A model generated the notes under the pieces. The model was not told the origin of the DNA, ran no database searches, and saw only the letters and a program-made list of their open reading frames with translations. A DNA stretch of 38,691 nucleotides, from assembly GCF_024639685.1 (NCBI RefSeq), contig NZ_JAHEHX010000006.1, positions 1 to 38,691 on the forward strand, written 5' to 3'. Positions 15,780-23,303 of the stretch are shown here, piece after piece; position 1 is the stretch's first letter; each line of letters begins with the position of its first letter. The translations under genes were made by a program, and so were the position numbers. The DNA comes from Polaribacter sp. (GTDB lineage: Bacteria > Bacteroidota > Bacteroidia > Flavobacteriales > Flavobacteriaceae).

Positions 15780-16060
15780 TTTTGATTAATCGTGAGGCTT
15801 CTGGGTTGCGCACCCCTACTGATAATGCGTTCCTCCTTGTCATTTCGCTATTGTAATGACAGTGCGTACCTAAATGTCATTTCGACTATTACTGAAATTA
15901 AAATTTATTTTAATTGAAAGTAGCTAGCATAGCTATAAGCGGAACGGAGACTTCTCGACCACGCTCGAAGTGACATTGCGTTAACCAACTGTGCTTAGTT
16001 TAACCTAATGACATTGCGCTCCCCTTCGTCATTTCGATTATAGCGCAAGCGCAACCCTTC
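15780..16060. repeat. Mosaic of flavobacterial-type intergenic repeats
   Basis: The gap between wbpA and tRNA-Val has no credible gene. It holds GTCATTTCG three times (15839-15847, 15876-15884, 16028-16036), TGACATTGCG twice (15971-15980, 16009-16018) and one fuller unit at 15947-15980 built of GAGACTTCTCGAC plus CTCGAAGTGACAT. GTCATTTCGA and TCGAAGTGAC are nearly reverse complements, so the pieces can pair and look like decayed copies of one mobile palindromic repeat. Confidence 0.65.
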
Positions 16061-16061
16061 T

Positions 16062-16097
16062 TAAAACAAAAAAATCCTGTCGAAATTCGACAGGATT
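16062..16097 (-). terminator. Intrinsic terminator downstream of tRNA-Val
   Basis: A 12-bp perfect inverted repeat AATCCTGTCGAA/TTCGACAGGATT with a one-base centre (16073-16097), followed on the minus strand by a T-rich run. It starts 12 bases after the tRNA 3' end. Confidence 0.8.
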
Positions 16098-16108
16098 GTA
16101 ATTGATGT

Positions 16109-16182
16109 GGGCAATGAGGGATTCGAACCCCCGACCCCCTCGGTGTAAACGAGGTGCTCTGAACCAACTGAGCTAATTGCCC
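16109..16182 (-). tRNA. tRNA-Val (anticodon UAC)
   Basis: Cloverleaf of 74 bases on the minus strand. The acceptor stem is GGGCAAT/ATTGCCC, the D-arm GCTC...GAGC, the anticodon stem CCTCG/CGAGG with loop TTTACAC, so the anticodon is TAC (Val). The T-arm is GGGGG-TTCGAAT-CCCTC with one G-T pair. The terminal CCA is not encoded. It has a well-matched promoter upstream and a terminator downstream, so it is a single-gene unit. It stands between the polysaccharide locus and the fucose genes, a common place for integration. Confidence 0.95.
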
Positions 16183-16192
16183 TAAGCGGATG

Positions 16193-16222
16193 CAAATATA
16201 GTATAGATTTTAAATCTACCAA
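16193..16222 (-). promoter_or_regulatory. Promoter of tRNA-Val
   Basis: On the minus strand TTG (16222-16220), 19 bases, then TATATTTG (16200-16193). This is a consensus Bacteroidota promoter, with the expected start a few bases before the tRNA 5' end. Confidence 0.7.
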
Positions 16223-16300
16223 ACATAAAATGAAAATTATTTTATTTTTTTTCAATGAAAAAAGGATGCACTTTGTTTAACTCCTCAAAACCAGTATTAT

Positions 16301-16384
16301 GAGACTTCTCGACTACGCTCGGTTCAACAGTATGAGTAGTGTGGCGTTGTGAGACTTCTCGACTGCACTCGAAGTGACATTTCG
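16301..16384. repeat. Two further copies of the GAGACTTCTCGACTxCxCTCG repeat
   Basis: Copies at 16301-16321 and 16351-16384 share GAGACTTCTCGACT and a following CTCG; the second continues GAAGTGACATTTCG and so matches the unit at 15947-15980. They lie just beyond the gmd stop. Together with the 15.8-16.06 kb copies they surround the tRNA-Val gene. Confidence 0.65.
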
Positions 16385-16398
16385 TAGCTCAATGTCAA

Positions 16399-17547
16399 TT
16401 ATTCAAAGTAATTTAACGTTTCGTAACCATTATCTTTTAATAATTGTGTTTTTTGCATCAACTTTACATCTGATTGCATCATGTCTTTTACAAGATCTTG
16501 CAAATCATAATCGCACTCCCAACCCAACTTCTCTTTTGCCTTAGAAGCATCACCAATTAACAAATCGACTTCTGTAGGTCTAAAATACTTAGGGTCTATA
16601 GACAACACTTCTTGGCCCACTGCTAAAAACTGAGATTTCTGCACTGTGCTCGAAAATAAATTATCGTAAATTTTTGTATTTATCGATTTTATATAGCCTT
16701 TTTCATCTATACCTGATCCTTTAAATTCTAATTCCACACCAACCTCCGCAAATGCCATGCTTACAAAATCTCTGACAGTCGTAGTTTTACCCGAAGCAAT
16801 TACCCAATCTTCAGGTTGTTCTGCTTGTAAAATCATCCACATCATGCGCACATAATCTTTGGCATGCCCCCAGTCTCTTTTGGCATCTAAATTTCCTAAA
16901 TAGATTTTTTCTTGTAAACCCAACGCTATCTTAGCAGTGGCTCTAGTGATTTTTCGTGTAACGAAAGTTTCACCACGCAAGGGAGATTCATGATTAAACA
17001 AAATTCCATTACACGCATACATTCCATAAGCTTCTCTATAATTCACCGTTATCCAATAGGCATACATTTTTGCAACAGCATAAGGCGATCTCGGATAAAA
17101 AGGAGTCGTTTCCGTTTGTGGTACTTCCTGCACTTTACCATACAGCTCTGAAGTAGAGGCCTGATAAATTCGTGTTTTGTTCTCTAAGCCCAATAAACGA
17201 ATTGCCTCCAACAACCGTAACGTACCCACACCATCGGTGTCTGCAACATATTCTGGCATTTCAAAAGAAACACGTACGTGACTCATAGCTGCCAAGTTGT
17301 AAATCTCATCTGGCTGTATTTCTTTAACGAGCCGTGTTAAATTGGTACTATCCGTCATATCTCCATAATGCAAAATAAATTTCTGATTATCTACATGTGG
17401 ATCTTGATACAAATGATCAATTCGGTCGGTATTGAATAAAGAAGACCTTCTTTTTAAACCATGTACGGTATATCCTTTTTTTAATAAGAACTCACTTAAA
17501 TAAGCACCATCTTGCCCTGTTACTCCTGTTATTAATGCTACTTTCAT
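16399..17547 (-). CDS. gmd: GDP-mannose 4,6-dehydratase
   Basis: Cytosolic NADP-dependent extended SDR converting GDP-mannose to GDP-4-keto-6-deoxy-mannose. In 382 residues it shows GVTGQDG (8-14), the substrate segment [14 protein letters not shown] (83-96), catalytic T132 and E134 in ASTSELYG, Y156-xxx-K160 in SPYAVAK, and the R-R-S-S of [10 protein letters not shown], all typical of Gmd. Together with fcl it makes GDP-L-fucose for surface glycans. It follows the IVP-type gene by 60 bases rather than lying next to fcl, an arrangement best explained by an insertion between the two. Confidence 0.95.
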   Translation of the reverse strand: MKVALITGVTGQDGAYLSEFLLKKGYTVHGLKRRSSLFNTDRIDHLYQDPHVDNQKFILHYGDMTDSTNLTRLVKEIQPDEIYNLAAMSHVRVSFEMPEYVADTDGVGTLRLLEAIRLLGLENKTRIYQASTSELYGKVQEVPQTETTPFYPRSPYAVAKMYAYWITVNYREAYGMYACNGILFNHESPLRGETFVTRKITRATAKIALGLQEKIYLGNLDAKRDWGHAKDYVRMMWMILQAEQPEDWVIASGKTTTVRDFVSMAFAEVGVELEFKGSGIDEKGYIKSINTKIYDNLFSSTVQKSQFLAVGQEVLSIDPKYFRPTEVDLLIGDASKAKEKLGWECDYDLQDLVKDMMQSDVKLMQKTQLLKDNGYETLNYFE

Positions 17548-17559
17548 TTTTGTTTGTTG

Positions 17560-17580
17560 TTCGTTGTGCGTTTTTCGTTG
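17560..17580. repeat. 21-base direct repeat, copy next to gmd start
   Basis: This segment is identical over 21 bases to 17962-17982, on the other side of the IVP-type gene. It is made of short units based on TTCGTTGTGCG and TTTTTCGTTG. Confidence 0.8.
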
Positions 17581-17607
17581 ATTAATGATGGGATAAAGAA
17601 AATATGA

Positions 17608-17955
17608 TTAGTCCTTTAATGATTTAATTAATTTCTGCAACATCATTTTTATTCTTGTGCAAAGCGAATATAACTTAAGATATTCTTCATTAGAAATGTA
17701 CTTTAAATCTTTTGCTAAAAATAATTGATAATTTGATTCTTCTAATGAGCCTTTTGCAATATATAAAAACTGTGTAAACTCCTTTTTATACTGCCTTCCT
17801 TGCCCTTCGATTATATTTGTGGGAACACTACTAGAGCTCCTCCTTAATTGATTGGTAAGACCAAAATTTTCTGAAGAAGGAAAGTTTTTTGAAATTTGAT
17901 ATACATCCAATGTAAATTGATGTGCTAATTCCCAAACTTGTAATTTATTCTCCAT
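17608..17955 (-). CDS. Four-helix-bundle protein (23S rRNA intervening-sequence/IVP family)
   Basis: With the start at 17953-17955 the product has 115 residues (MENKLQVWELAHQF...). Typical family features are the W-x-x-A-x-x-F start, the Q-L-R-R-S-S-S-S-V-P-T-N-I-I-E-G stretch and a second half of amphipathic helices (FLYIAKGSLEES). Relatives form four-helix bundles that assemble as pentamers and occur within 23S rRNA intervening sequences or alone between unrelated genes; their function is not established. A longer frame reading from 18012 would add a repeat-derived leader (NRKTHNEQRKTHNENR) encoded by the flanking direct repeats, so I prefer the inner ATG. It sits between fcl and gmd, whose products work in one pathway. 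Confidence 0.85.
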   Translation of the reverse strand: MENKLQVWELAHQFTLDVYQISKNFPSSENFGLTNQLRRSSSSVPTNIIEGQGRQYKKEFTQFLYIAKGSLEESNYQLFLAKDLKYISNEEYLKLYSLCTRIKMMLQKLIKSLKD

Positions 17956-17961
17956 TCTATT

Positions 17962-18000
17962 TTCGTTGTGCGTTTTTCGTTGTTCGTTATGCGTTTTGCG
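17962..18000. repeat. 21-base direct repeat plus decayed unit, copy upstream of the IVP-type gene
   Basis: 17962-17982 is identical to 17560-17580. It is followed at 17983-18000 by a partial, diverged unit ending TATGCGTTTTGCG. The pair of repeats flanks the IVP-type gene like target or carrier repeats. Confidence 0.8.
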
Positions 18001-18024
18001 ATTAACCAACAACGAAAGACGGCT

Positions 18025-18996
18025 TTATAATTTAACCTCCTTCACACTATCTATATGCTCCAAGAACCATTGATATGTTTTTTGTATTCCGGCTTCTAAT
18101 GCTGTTGTATATGTCCAGCCGGCTGCTTTCAATTTTGACACATCCATTAATTTTCTTGGGGTGCCATTGGGTTTTGACGCGTCCCAAATAATACTACCTG
18201 TATGACCCACTATCTTTTGAATGGTTTCTGCCAATGCTTTTATGGTAACGTCTTTTCCTGTGCCCACATTGTACAAATGCGATGAAAGCTTGTTTTCTAA
18301 CGCAAACACCACTGCCTCTGCCAGATCATCTACAAACAAAAACTCCCTCATAGGTTCCCCATTTCCCCATAACTCAACTGGTGCATTGTTATTTATTTTT
18401 GCCTCATGGAACTTTCGAAGCATGGCTGGCAACACGTGTGAGGTTTCCATATCAAAATTATCATGATAGCCATATAAATTAGTAGGCATTAAGCTTAAAA
18501 AATCTTTTTGATATTCTTTACGAATGGCCTCACAGGCCTTTACTCCTGCAATTTTAGCAATGGCATACCATTCATTCGTGGGCTCTAAAGTATCGGTTAA
18601 CAAATAAGACTCTTTTAAAGGCTGCTTGGCAAACTTTGGATAAATACAAGAACTCCCTAAAAAGATAAATTTGCGAACATTATTTTGGTGTGCGGCGTCT
18701 ATCAAATTATTCTGGATTTGAAGATTCTGCATTAAAAATTGGTATGGGTAGTTTTGATTCGCTAAAATACCACCTACTCTTGCAGCTGCATCAATCACAA
18801 TTTCAGGTGCTTCTTCTTCAAAGAAACGATTGACTAAATTTTGATTTGTTAAATCTAATTCGTGGCTTTTTTTGCCAATTAAATGTGTATAGCCTTTAGC
18901 TTCTAGAGTGCGCCAAACTGCAGCACCAACCATTCCTTTATGCCCGGCAATATAAATTTTTGTTGAAGGCTTAATTGCCTTTAGTTTTAATGTCAT
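18025..18996 (-). CDS. fcl: GDP-L-fucose synthase
   Basis: Cytosolic NADPH-dependent epimerase/reductase completing GDP-L-fucose synthesis from the Gmd product. The 323 residues carry AGHKGMVGAA (17-26), AARVGGILAN (71-80), GSSCIYPK (114-121) with the catalytic Ser and the family Cys117, Y144-xxx-K148 in EWYAIAK and NLYGYHDNFD. It is about ten residues longer at the N-terminus than E. coli WcaG. A TATATTTG element 39 bases upstream could drive fcl, the IVP-type gene and gmd together. No fucosyltransferase is visible in the window. Confidence 0.95.
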   Translation of the reverse strand: MTLKLKAIKPSTKIYIAGHKGMVGAAVWRTLEAKGYTHLIGKKSHELDLTNQNLVNRFFEEEAPEIVIDAAARVGGILANQNYPYQFLMQNLQIQNNLIDAAHQNNVRKFIFLGSSCIYPKFAKQPLKESYLLTDTLEPTNEWYAIAKIAGVKACEAIRKEYQKDFLSLMPTNLYGYHDNFDMETSHVLPAMLRKFHEAKINNNAPVELWGNGEPMREFLFVDDLAEAVVFALENKLSSHLYNVGTGKDVTIKALAETIQKIVGHTGSIIWDASKPNGTPRKLMDVSKLKAAGWTYTTALEAGIQKTYQWFLEHIDSVKEVKL

Positions 18997-19034
18997 TCGT
19001 ATGTATTTCTCGATTTTTATTGCTGTAGTGCTTA

Positions 19035-19042
19035 CAAATATA
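19035..19042 (-). promoter_or_regulatory. Candidate -7 element TATATTTG for fcl
   Basis: Full match to TAnnTTTG on the minus strand, 39 bases upstream of the fcl ATG and 20 bases past the folC stop. The expected -33 region overlaps the folC end and has no clear TTG. Confidence 0.4.
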
Positions 19043-19062
19043 ACTAAAAGAGAAGATATTTA

Positions 19063-20271
19063 TTAAAGCACCTCTGCCACTACAAACGTACTACCTCCCA
19101 CATAAATTGTATCTGACGATTGCGCTTTAGACAACGCTTCTTTATAGGCCTGAATTACAGATGCAAACACAGTGCCTTGCAATCCAAAAACACCTGCTTT
19201 TTGCTGCAATATTTCTGCAGATAGGCCTCTTGGAATGTTTGGTTTGCAAAAATAATAGGTAGCATTTTTGGGAAATAATGGCAATACAGTAGCCAATTCC
19301 TTGTCAGAAACAACACCTAATACCACATGCAATTGCGAAGAAATCACCTGTTTTAATTGTTGCAAAACTAAAGTTAAGCCTTCTGTATTGTGTGCAGTAT
19401 CACAAATTACCCTCGGACTTTTTTGCAATAGCTGCCACCTACCCTTTAAATTGGTGTTTTTTACAACATTTTGTAAGCCTCGTTTTATGGCTTCTTCCGA
19501 AATTTTAAAATTTTGTAATTGGTGAATGGCAGTTACTGCTGTTTTTACATTCGCCTCTTGATAATGCCCTAAAAGATCGGTTTTGTATGAAAAAGAGCTA
19601 TCGGAAGCAAAAACGAGTTGGGTATTTTGATGCGCTGCTTTGTCTGAAAATACCGAAACAAGCTCCGACTGTTTTTCTCCAATAACAACAGGGACATTTT
19701 CTTTTATAATTCCTGCTTTTTCTGAGGCAATTAACGGTAAGGTATCTCCTAAAATCTGAGTATGATCTAACCCAATATTCGTAATTACAGCTACTTCTGG
19801 TGTAATAATGTTGGTGGAGTCTAATCGACCCCCTAACCCTACTTCTACAATAGCAATGTCTACTTTTTGACGTGCAAAATAATCGAATGCTAGCCCAACT
19901 GTCATCTCAAAGAAAGACAACTGGTGTTTTTCTAAAAACGCTTTATGCTGCCCAATAAAAGTAGTGACATCTTCTTTTGGAATTTCTCTGCCATTAATTC
20001 GAACCCGTTCTGTAAAATTCTTTAAATGCGGAGAGGTGTAAAGACCTACCTTGTACCCTGCTTCTTGCAAAACAGAAGCCAACATGTGCGAGGTAGATCC
20101 TTTGCCGTTAGTACCTGCAACATGAATGGATTTAAATTTATGCTCTGGATGATTCAACTCTTTTGCTAAAGCAATAGAATTGGTAACATCTTTTTTAAAG
20201 GCAGTTTTTCCTTGATGTTGATACATGGGTAACTGGGCAAACATCCACTCAAGCGTTTCCTTGTAAGTCAT
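19063..20271 (-). CDS. folC: Bifunctional folylpolyglutamate synthase / dihydrofolate synthase
   Basis: ATP-dependent Mur-ligase-fold enzyme adding glutamate to dihydropteroate and to folates. The 402 residues have the P-loop GTNGKGS (53-59), the folate-binding segment NIGLDHTQILGDTLPLIASEKAGI with its Lys, the H-N-x-E-G motif DTAHNTEGL, and a C-terminal ligase domain. Length and motif order are normal. It starts 15 bases after the stop of the nucleotidyltransferase gene and is probably the last gene of the exbB-exbD-tonB transcript. Confidence 0.93.
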   Translation of the reverse strand: MTYKETLEWMFAQLPMYQHQGKTAFKKDVTNSIALAKELNHPEHKFKSIHVAGTNGKGSTSHMLASVLQEAGYKVGLYTSPHLKNFTERVRINGREIPKEDVTTFIGQHKAFLEKHQLSFFEMTVGLAFDYFARQKVDIAIVEVGLGGRLDSTNIITPEVAVITNIGLDHTQILGDTLPLIASEKAGIIKENVPVVIGEKQSELVSVFSDKAAHQNTQLVFASDSSFSYKTDLLGHYQEANVKTAVTAIHQLQNFKISEEAIKRGLQNVVKNTNLKGRWQLLQKSPRVICDTAHNTEGLTLVLQQLKQVISSQLHVVLGVVSDKELATVLPLFPKNATYYFCKPNIPRGLSAEILQQKAGVFGLQGTVFASVIQAYKEALSKAQSSDTIYVGGSTFVVAEVL

Positions 20272-20286
20272 AAAAACTTAAAAAAG

Positions 20287-20718
20287 TTACTTATCTTTTC
20301 TTTTTAAATTTTCTTTTTCTTGTACTTCTTTTCGCAGTCCACTGCTAGAAAAACGGTGTTCTCTCTTATTAAAATACAATTCGATACCTTTTTCTTCACA
20401 ATATTTTCTACCTGTAAATTGCTTGCTTGCGTACTCTTCTCCAATAATTCTAACATCTACCTTAAAAGAACGTAAAACATCTTCTAAGTCTTGCTCTGTA
20501 GCATAAGGAACAATCTCATCTACAAATCTACATCCTTTTAACTGAATATATCTTTCTACAACAGACTGTACAGGTTTATTTTTTTCTGGCCTATCTAAAG
20601 TAGGATCTGTTTGTAGGGCACAAATTAAATAATCGCACTGACGCTTTGAGTCTTCTAACATAGTGATATGACCCGCGTGAAGTAAATCGAACGCACTAAA
20701 AGTTATTCCTATTTTCAT
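20287..20718 (-). CDS. TagD-like small cytidylyltransferase family protein (intact paralogue)
   Basis: A 143-residue nucleotidyltransferase starting MKIGITFSAFDLLHAGH, with the HxGH motif (14-17), the R-x-x-G-x-x-Y-A-S-K region (IIGEEYASKQFTG) and a C-terminal S-S-S-G-L-R motif. The start at 20716-20718 is chosen because the 11 codons upstream have no counterpart in the paralogue at 10948-11365. TagD makes CDP-glycerol; relatives act on other small phosphates, and the substrate here is not known. The protein ends with a Lys/Glu-rich tail. It lies 11 bases after another nucleotidyltransferase gene. Confidence 0.8.
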   Translation of the reverse strand: MKIGITFSAFDLLHAGHITMLEDSKRQCDYLICALQTDPTLDRPEKNKPVQSVVERYIQLKGCRFVDEIVPYATEQDLEDVLRSFKVDVRIIGEEYASKQFTGRKYCEEKGIELYFNKREHRFSSSGLRKEVQEKENLKRKDK

Positions 20719-20729
20719 AATTTTATTGT

Positions 20730-21155
20730 TTATTGTTTCCCTAATAACCAAGAAGAAGATTGAATTTTATCTCCTAAACCATCGATTAACTGAATGCCTA
20801 ATTCGTTACAAATTGGCGCCTCTGGAATAGAGTTATTGTCTTGATCACCTCCGTTTGCAAAACCAATCTGATACTCATTTCCATATTTTTGGTGTAAAGT
20901 ACGAATAGATTCGCACACTGTTCTGTCTTTATCTACAGAAATAATCGCACGATCTACTGCTTTTATATTCTGTACAATGAATAAACGTTCCTCCTCTTTC
21001 TGAAATTCTTTAGATCCTTTTAAAGCTCTTTGAAAATCGCTATTTACAATTACAAACAACTCGTCTGCGAGTGCTTTTGCGTTGTTAAAATATTCCAAAT
21101 GCCCTTTGTGTATTGGATTAAAATAACCAGACACAATAATTGCTTTTTTCTTCAT
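20730..21155 (-). CDS. RfaE-C/TagD-superfamily nucleotidyltransferase
   Basis: A 141-residue protein beginning MKKKAIIVSGYFNPIHKGH, with the HxGH motif as HKGH, followed by VIVNSDFQRALKGSKEF, ERLFIVQNIKAVDRAI and FANGGDQDN. These segments match the sugar-phosphate nucleotidyltransferases related to the C-terminal half of HldE/RfaE. The start at 21153-21155 is preferred over one 21 codons upstream, which would overlap the tonB end with sequence unlike the family. It would attach a nucleotide to a phosphorylated small molecule; the substrate is unknown. It lies in tandem with a second such gene downstream. Confidence 0.8.
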   Translation of the reverse strand: MKKKAIIVSGYFNPIHKGHLEYFNNAKALADELFVIVNSDFQRALKGSKEFQKEEERLFIVQNIKAVDRAIISVDKDRTVCESIRTLHQKYGNEYQIGFANGGDQDNNSIPEAPICNELGIQLIDGLGDKIQSSSWLLGKQ

Positions 21156-21180
21156 TTTTAGGTAATTGGTTATTGGATTT

Positions 21181-22011
21181 TTATTGAGTAAGGCTAAATT
21201 TATAAATAATAGTGCCAATTTGGTTAGAAGGCGCTTTAAAATCTGAATTCCATTTTGTTTGCAGTGCAGCTTCTTTAGCAGGCTTTCGCAAACAATCTGC
21301 GGTATTGGTAGATCCTTTTACACCAGATTCTGCTTGTATAACCTCGCCTTTTCTATTTACTGTAATTCGAACTACTACTATACCTTCCTCTTGACAATCG
21401 GGTTTTTTTATTGGGATTGTCACTACGTTTCTTCCCGCCAAATTATAAGTATTCCCATTGCCCGACGTTGTATTTCCATAAAAATCAGGCGCGTTCTTGT
21501 TACCTGCTTTACTTCCTTTTACACCTTCTTTATCGGTTGTTCCTTCTCTTTGTTGAGTTCCATTTTTTTCAGCCCCATTTAACAAGTTATTTAACGCATC
21601 TGTTGTTGCTTTAGATGGCTTTGGTTTTGGCTTTTCTTGTACAACTTTTTCTTTTGTAACTTTTTCGATTGGCTTTTTTGCTATTTCTTTAGTTTTTTCT
21701 ACAACGGTTGCTTCTGTATTGGTGTCATCTGTAATAAGATCTTCTTTGATGATTTCTTTTAGAATTTCTTTGACCTCTTCTACTACCTCTTCTTCTTTCT
21801 CAACTTCTTTAGGTGCTGTTGCTTTGTTTGTTTCTTGAATTGGTTTTCCTTTACCATCATCTGAATTGCCAAAATTAATAGCTACTCCATATTCTTTTGG
21901 AGGATCTAAATAGGTCATTCCAAAATTAAAAATTAGCAACACAGATAACAGTAATACTATTGCTGTTATAATGGCTGATTTTCGTTGATGTTTGGTCTTT
22001 AATATGGGCAT
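21181..22011 (-). CDS. tonB: TonB-family energy transducer
   Basis: A 276-residue protein anchored by one N-terminal helix (about 13-35, IITAIVLLLSVLLIFNFG). It continues with a Glu/Lys/Pro-rich periplasmic spacer (about 60-135) and a Gly/Asn-rich linker, and ends in a C-terminal domain with VVVRITVNRKGEVIQAESG and the usual final aromatic segment (IIYKFSLTQ). It couples the ExbB-ExbD proton channel to outer-membrane TonB-dependent transporters. Two Cys (about 206 and 239) in the C-terminal domain could form a disulphide. It follows exbD by 58 bases in a normal exbB-exbD-tonB order. Confidence 0.88.
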   Translation of the reverse strand: MPILKTKHQRKSAIITAIVLLLSVLLIFNFGMTYLDPPKEYGVAINFGNSDDGKGKPIQETNKATAPKEVEKEEEVVEEVKEILKEIIKEDLITDDTNTEATVVEKTKEIAKKPIEKVTKEKVVQEKPKPKPSKATTDALNNLLNGAEKNGTQQREGTTDKEGVKGSKAGNKNAPDFYGNTTSGNGNTYNLAGRNVVTIPIKKPDCQEEGIVVVRITVNRKGEVIQAESGVKGSTNTADCLRKPAKEAALQTKWNSDFKAPSNQIGTIIYKFSLTQ

Positions 22012-22069
22012 ATGATATGTCTAAATGTCAAAGGTTCTAAAACTGAATAAGCCTTAGTAAAACTAGAGA

Positions 22070-22462
22070 TTACTTTCCTTTTACCGCTAAAATCATCTTT
22101 AGTTTGTTCTTATTTGCAATGTCTATAACCTGCATCACATTTTTGTAAGGCACATTTTTATCTCCACGAATAATAACGGTCTTCTTTTTATCTGAACCCA
22201 CTTTTTTTAATAGTTCATTCTCCAAATTAGAAGAGGATACTTTGGTTTTATCGATATAAAATTGTGAAGTATTGGTAATAGATACAGCAACTGATGTGTT
22301 ATTTTCAGTTTTACCACCAGCCTTAGGCAACAGAACATCTATAGCACTTACAGTGACTAAGGTAGATGTTAACATAAAAAAAATTAACAATAGAAATACA
22401 ATATCTGTCATTGATGACATATTGAATGATGGGTCTACTTTATTTCTTCCTCTTAAATTCAT
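22070..22462 (-). CDS. exbD: ExbD/TolR-family biopolymer transport protein
   Basis: A 130-residue protein with a short cytosolic N-terminus, one membrane helix (TDIVFLLLIFFMLTSTL) and a periplasmic domain. The proton-path Asp of the family is D20 in SSMTD. It would work with the ExbB-type protein encoded upstream and with TonB downstream. Length and topology are normal for the family. Confidence 0.92.
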   Translation of the reverse strand: MNLRGRNKVDPSFNMSSMTDIVFLLLIFFMLTSTLVTVSAIDVLLPKAGGKTENNTSVAVSITNTSQFYIDKTKVSSSNLENELLKKVGSDKKKTVIIRGDKNVPYKNVMQVIDIANKNKLKMILAVKGK

Positions 22463-22502
22463 GCTAAAACCTTATTTATATTAGACATCCAAGTAAAACC
22501 CC

Positions 22503-23189
22503 TTAAACAGGTTCATTCAATAAATCTAAAAACTCGACCGACTTTGCTTCCATCTGATAAATGACTTTATTGGTTTTTACCACCAGGTGATTGTACGTAA
22601 TGTACGCTATAATTCCAACAATAAGTCCTGCAACAGTCGTAGTCATGGCTGTATACAAACCGTCAGAAAGCATTTTAATATCTATTTGACCTCCAGCATT
22701 TGCAATTTCGTGAATCGCAACAATCATTCCGATTACAGTTCCTAAAAAACCAATCATTGGTGCAGCTCCTGCTACTGTTGCCAATACCGAAACGTTTTTC
22801 TCTAAAGCATAAATTTCTAATTTACCAGTAGTTTCTATAGCTGTATTAATATCTTCTAAAGGCTTTCCTATTCTAGAAATCCCTTTACCAATTAAACGTG
22901 CTGTAGGCGTATTTTTACTTTCGCACAAAGCATTTGCTGCTGCTAATTTACCGTTGGTTATATGATCTTTTATTTGATTCATAAAGTTCTTGTCTACCTT
23001 AGAAGCTGCTTTAATTGCAAAAATTCTTTCAAAATAGATATACAAAGCAACTGCCAAAAGCACAAAAAGAAGTCCAATAATAATTTGCCCCCCTAAACCT
23101 CCATCTAGAATTAGTTGGTAGATTGACAATGTTTTTTCTTGTAGTACTTCTTCTTGTAAAGCGGAATTTTCTTGAGAAAATGTTACCAT
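22503..23189 (-). CDS. exbB: ExbB/TolQ/MotA-family proton channel subunit
   Basis: A 228-residue inner-membrane protein with three helices: about 34-55, then a long cytosolic loop, then two near the C-terminus containing GFLGTVIGMIVAI and TAMTTTVAGLIVGIIAYI. The conserved Thr and Gly positions of the proton channel lie in these helices. It forms the pentameric stator energising TonB. It is first in its operon and starts after a terminator that closes the nhaB unit. Confidence 0.92.
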   Translation of the reverse strand: MVTFSQENSALQEEVLQEKTLSIYQLILDGGLGGQIIIGLLFVLLAVALYIYFERIFAIKAASKVDKNFMNQIKDHITNGKLAAANALCESKNTPTARLIGKGISRIGKPLEDINTAIETTGKLEIYALEKNVSVLATVAGAAPMIGFLGTVIGMIVAIHEIANAGGQIDIKMLSDGLYTAMTTTVAGLIVGIIAYITYNHLVVKTNKVIYQMEAKSVEFLDLLNEPV

Positions 23190-23239
23190 TAAAATAATTT
23201 TATGTTTAACGTATTAACGAACGTATTGTGTTTAAATTG

Positions 23240-23277
23240 TCTAAAAAATCCCGAATCATTAAATTCAGGATTTTTAG
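23240..23277 (-). terminator. Intrinsic terminator after nhaB
   Basis: Imperfect inverted repeat CTAAAAAATCC...GGATTTTTAG with an inner GAAT/ATTC pairing, giving a stem of about 15 pairs. It lies between the nhaB stop and the exbB start, both on the minus strand, and separates the two units. Confidence 0.6.
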
Positions 23278-23303
23278 ATATCAAATAAATTTTTACTCAC
23301 TAT

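Noticed and set aside
16061..16255. A 64-residue minus-strand frame across the tRNA-Val gene
   Set aside because: It is a translation of the tRNA and its terminator; the stretch SSVGSEHLVYTEGVGGSNPSL is a familiar artefact of tRNA genes.
17560..18000. Possible CRISPR-like repeats near the IVP-type gene
   Set aside because: Only two full copies, separated by a gene rather than by regular spacers.
10948..20718. The two TagD-like copies as arms of a recent duplication or composite element
   Set aside because: They differ at many positions at the DNA level and are therefore old paralogues, not recent duplicates.
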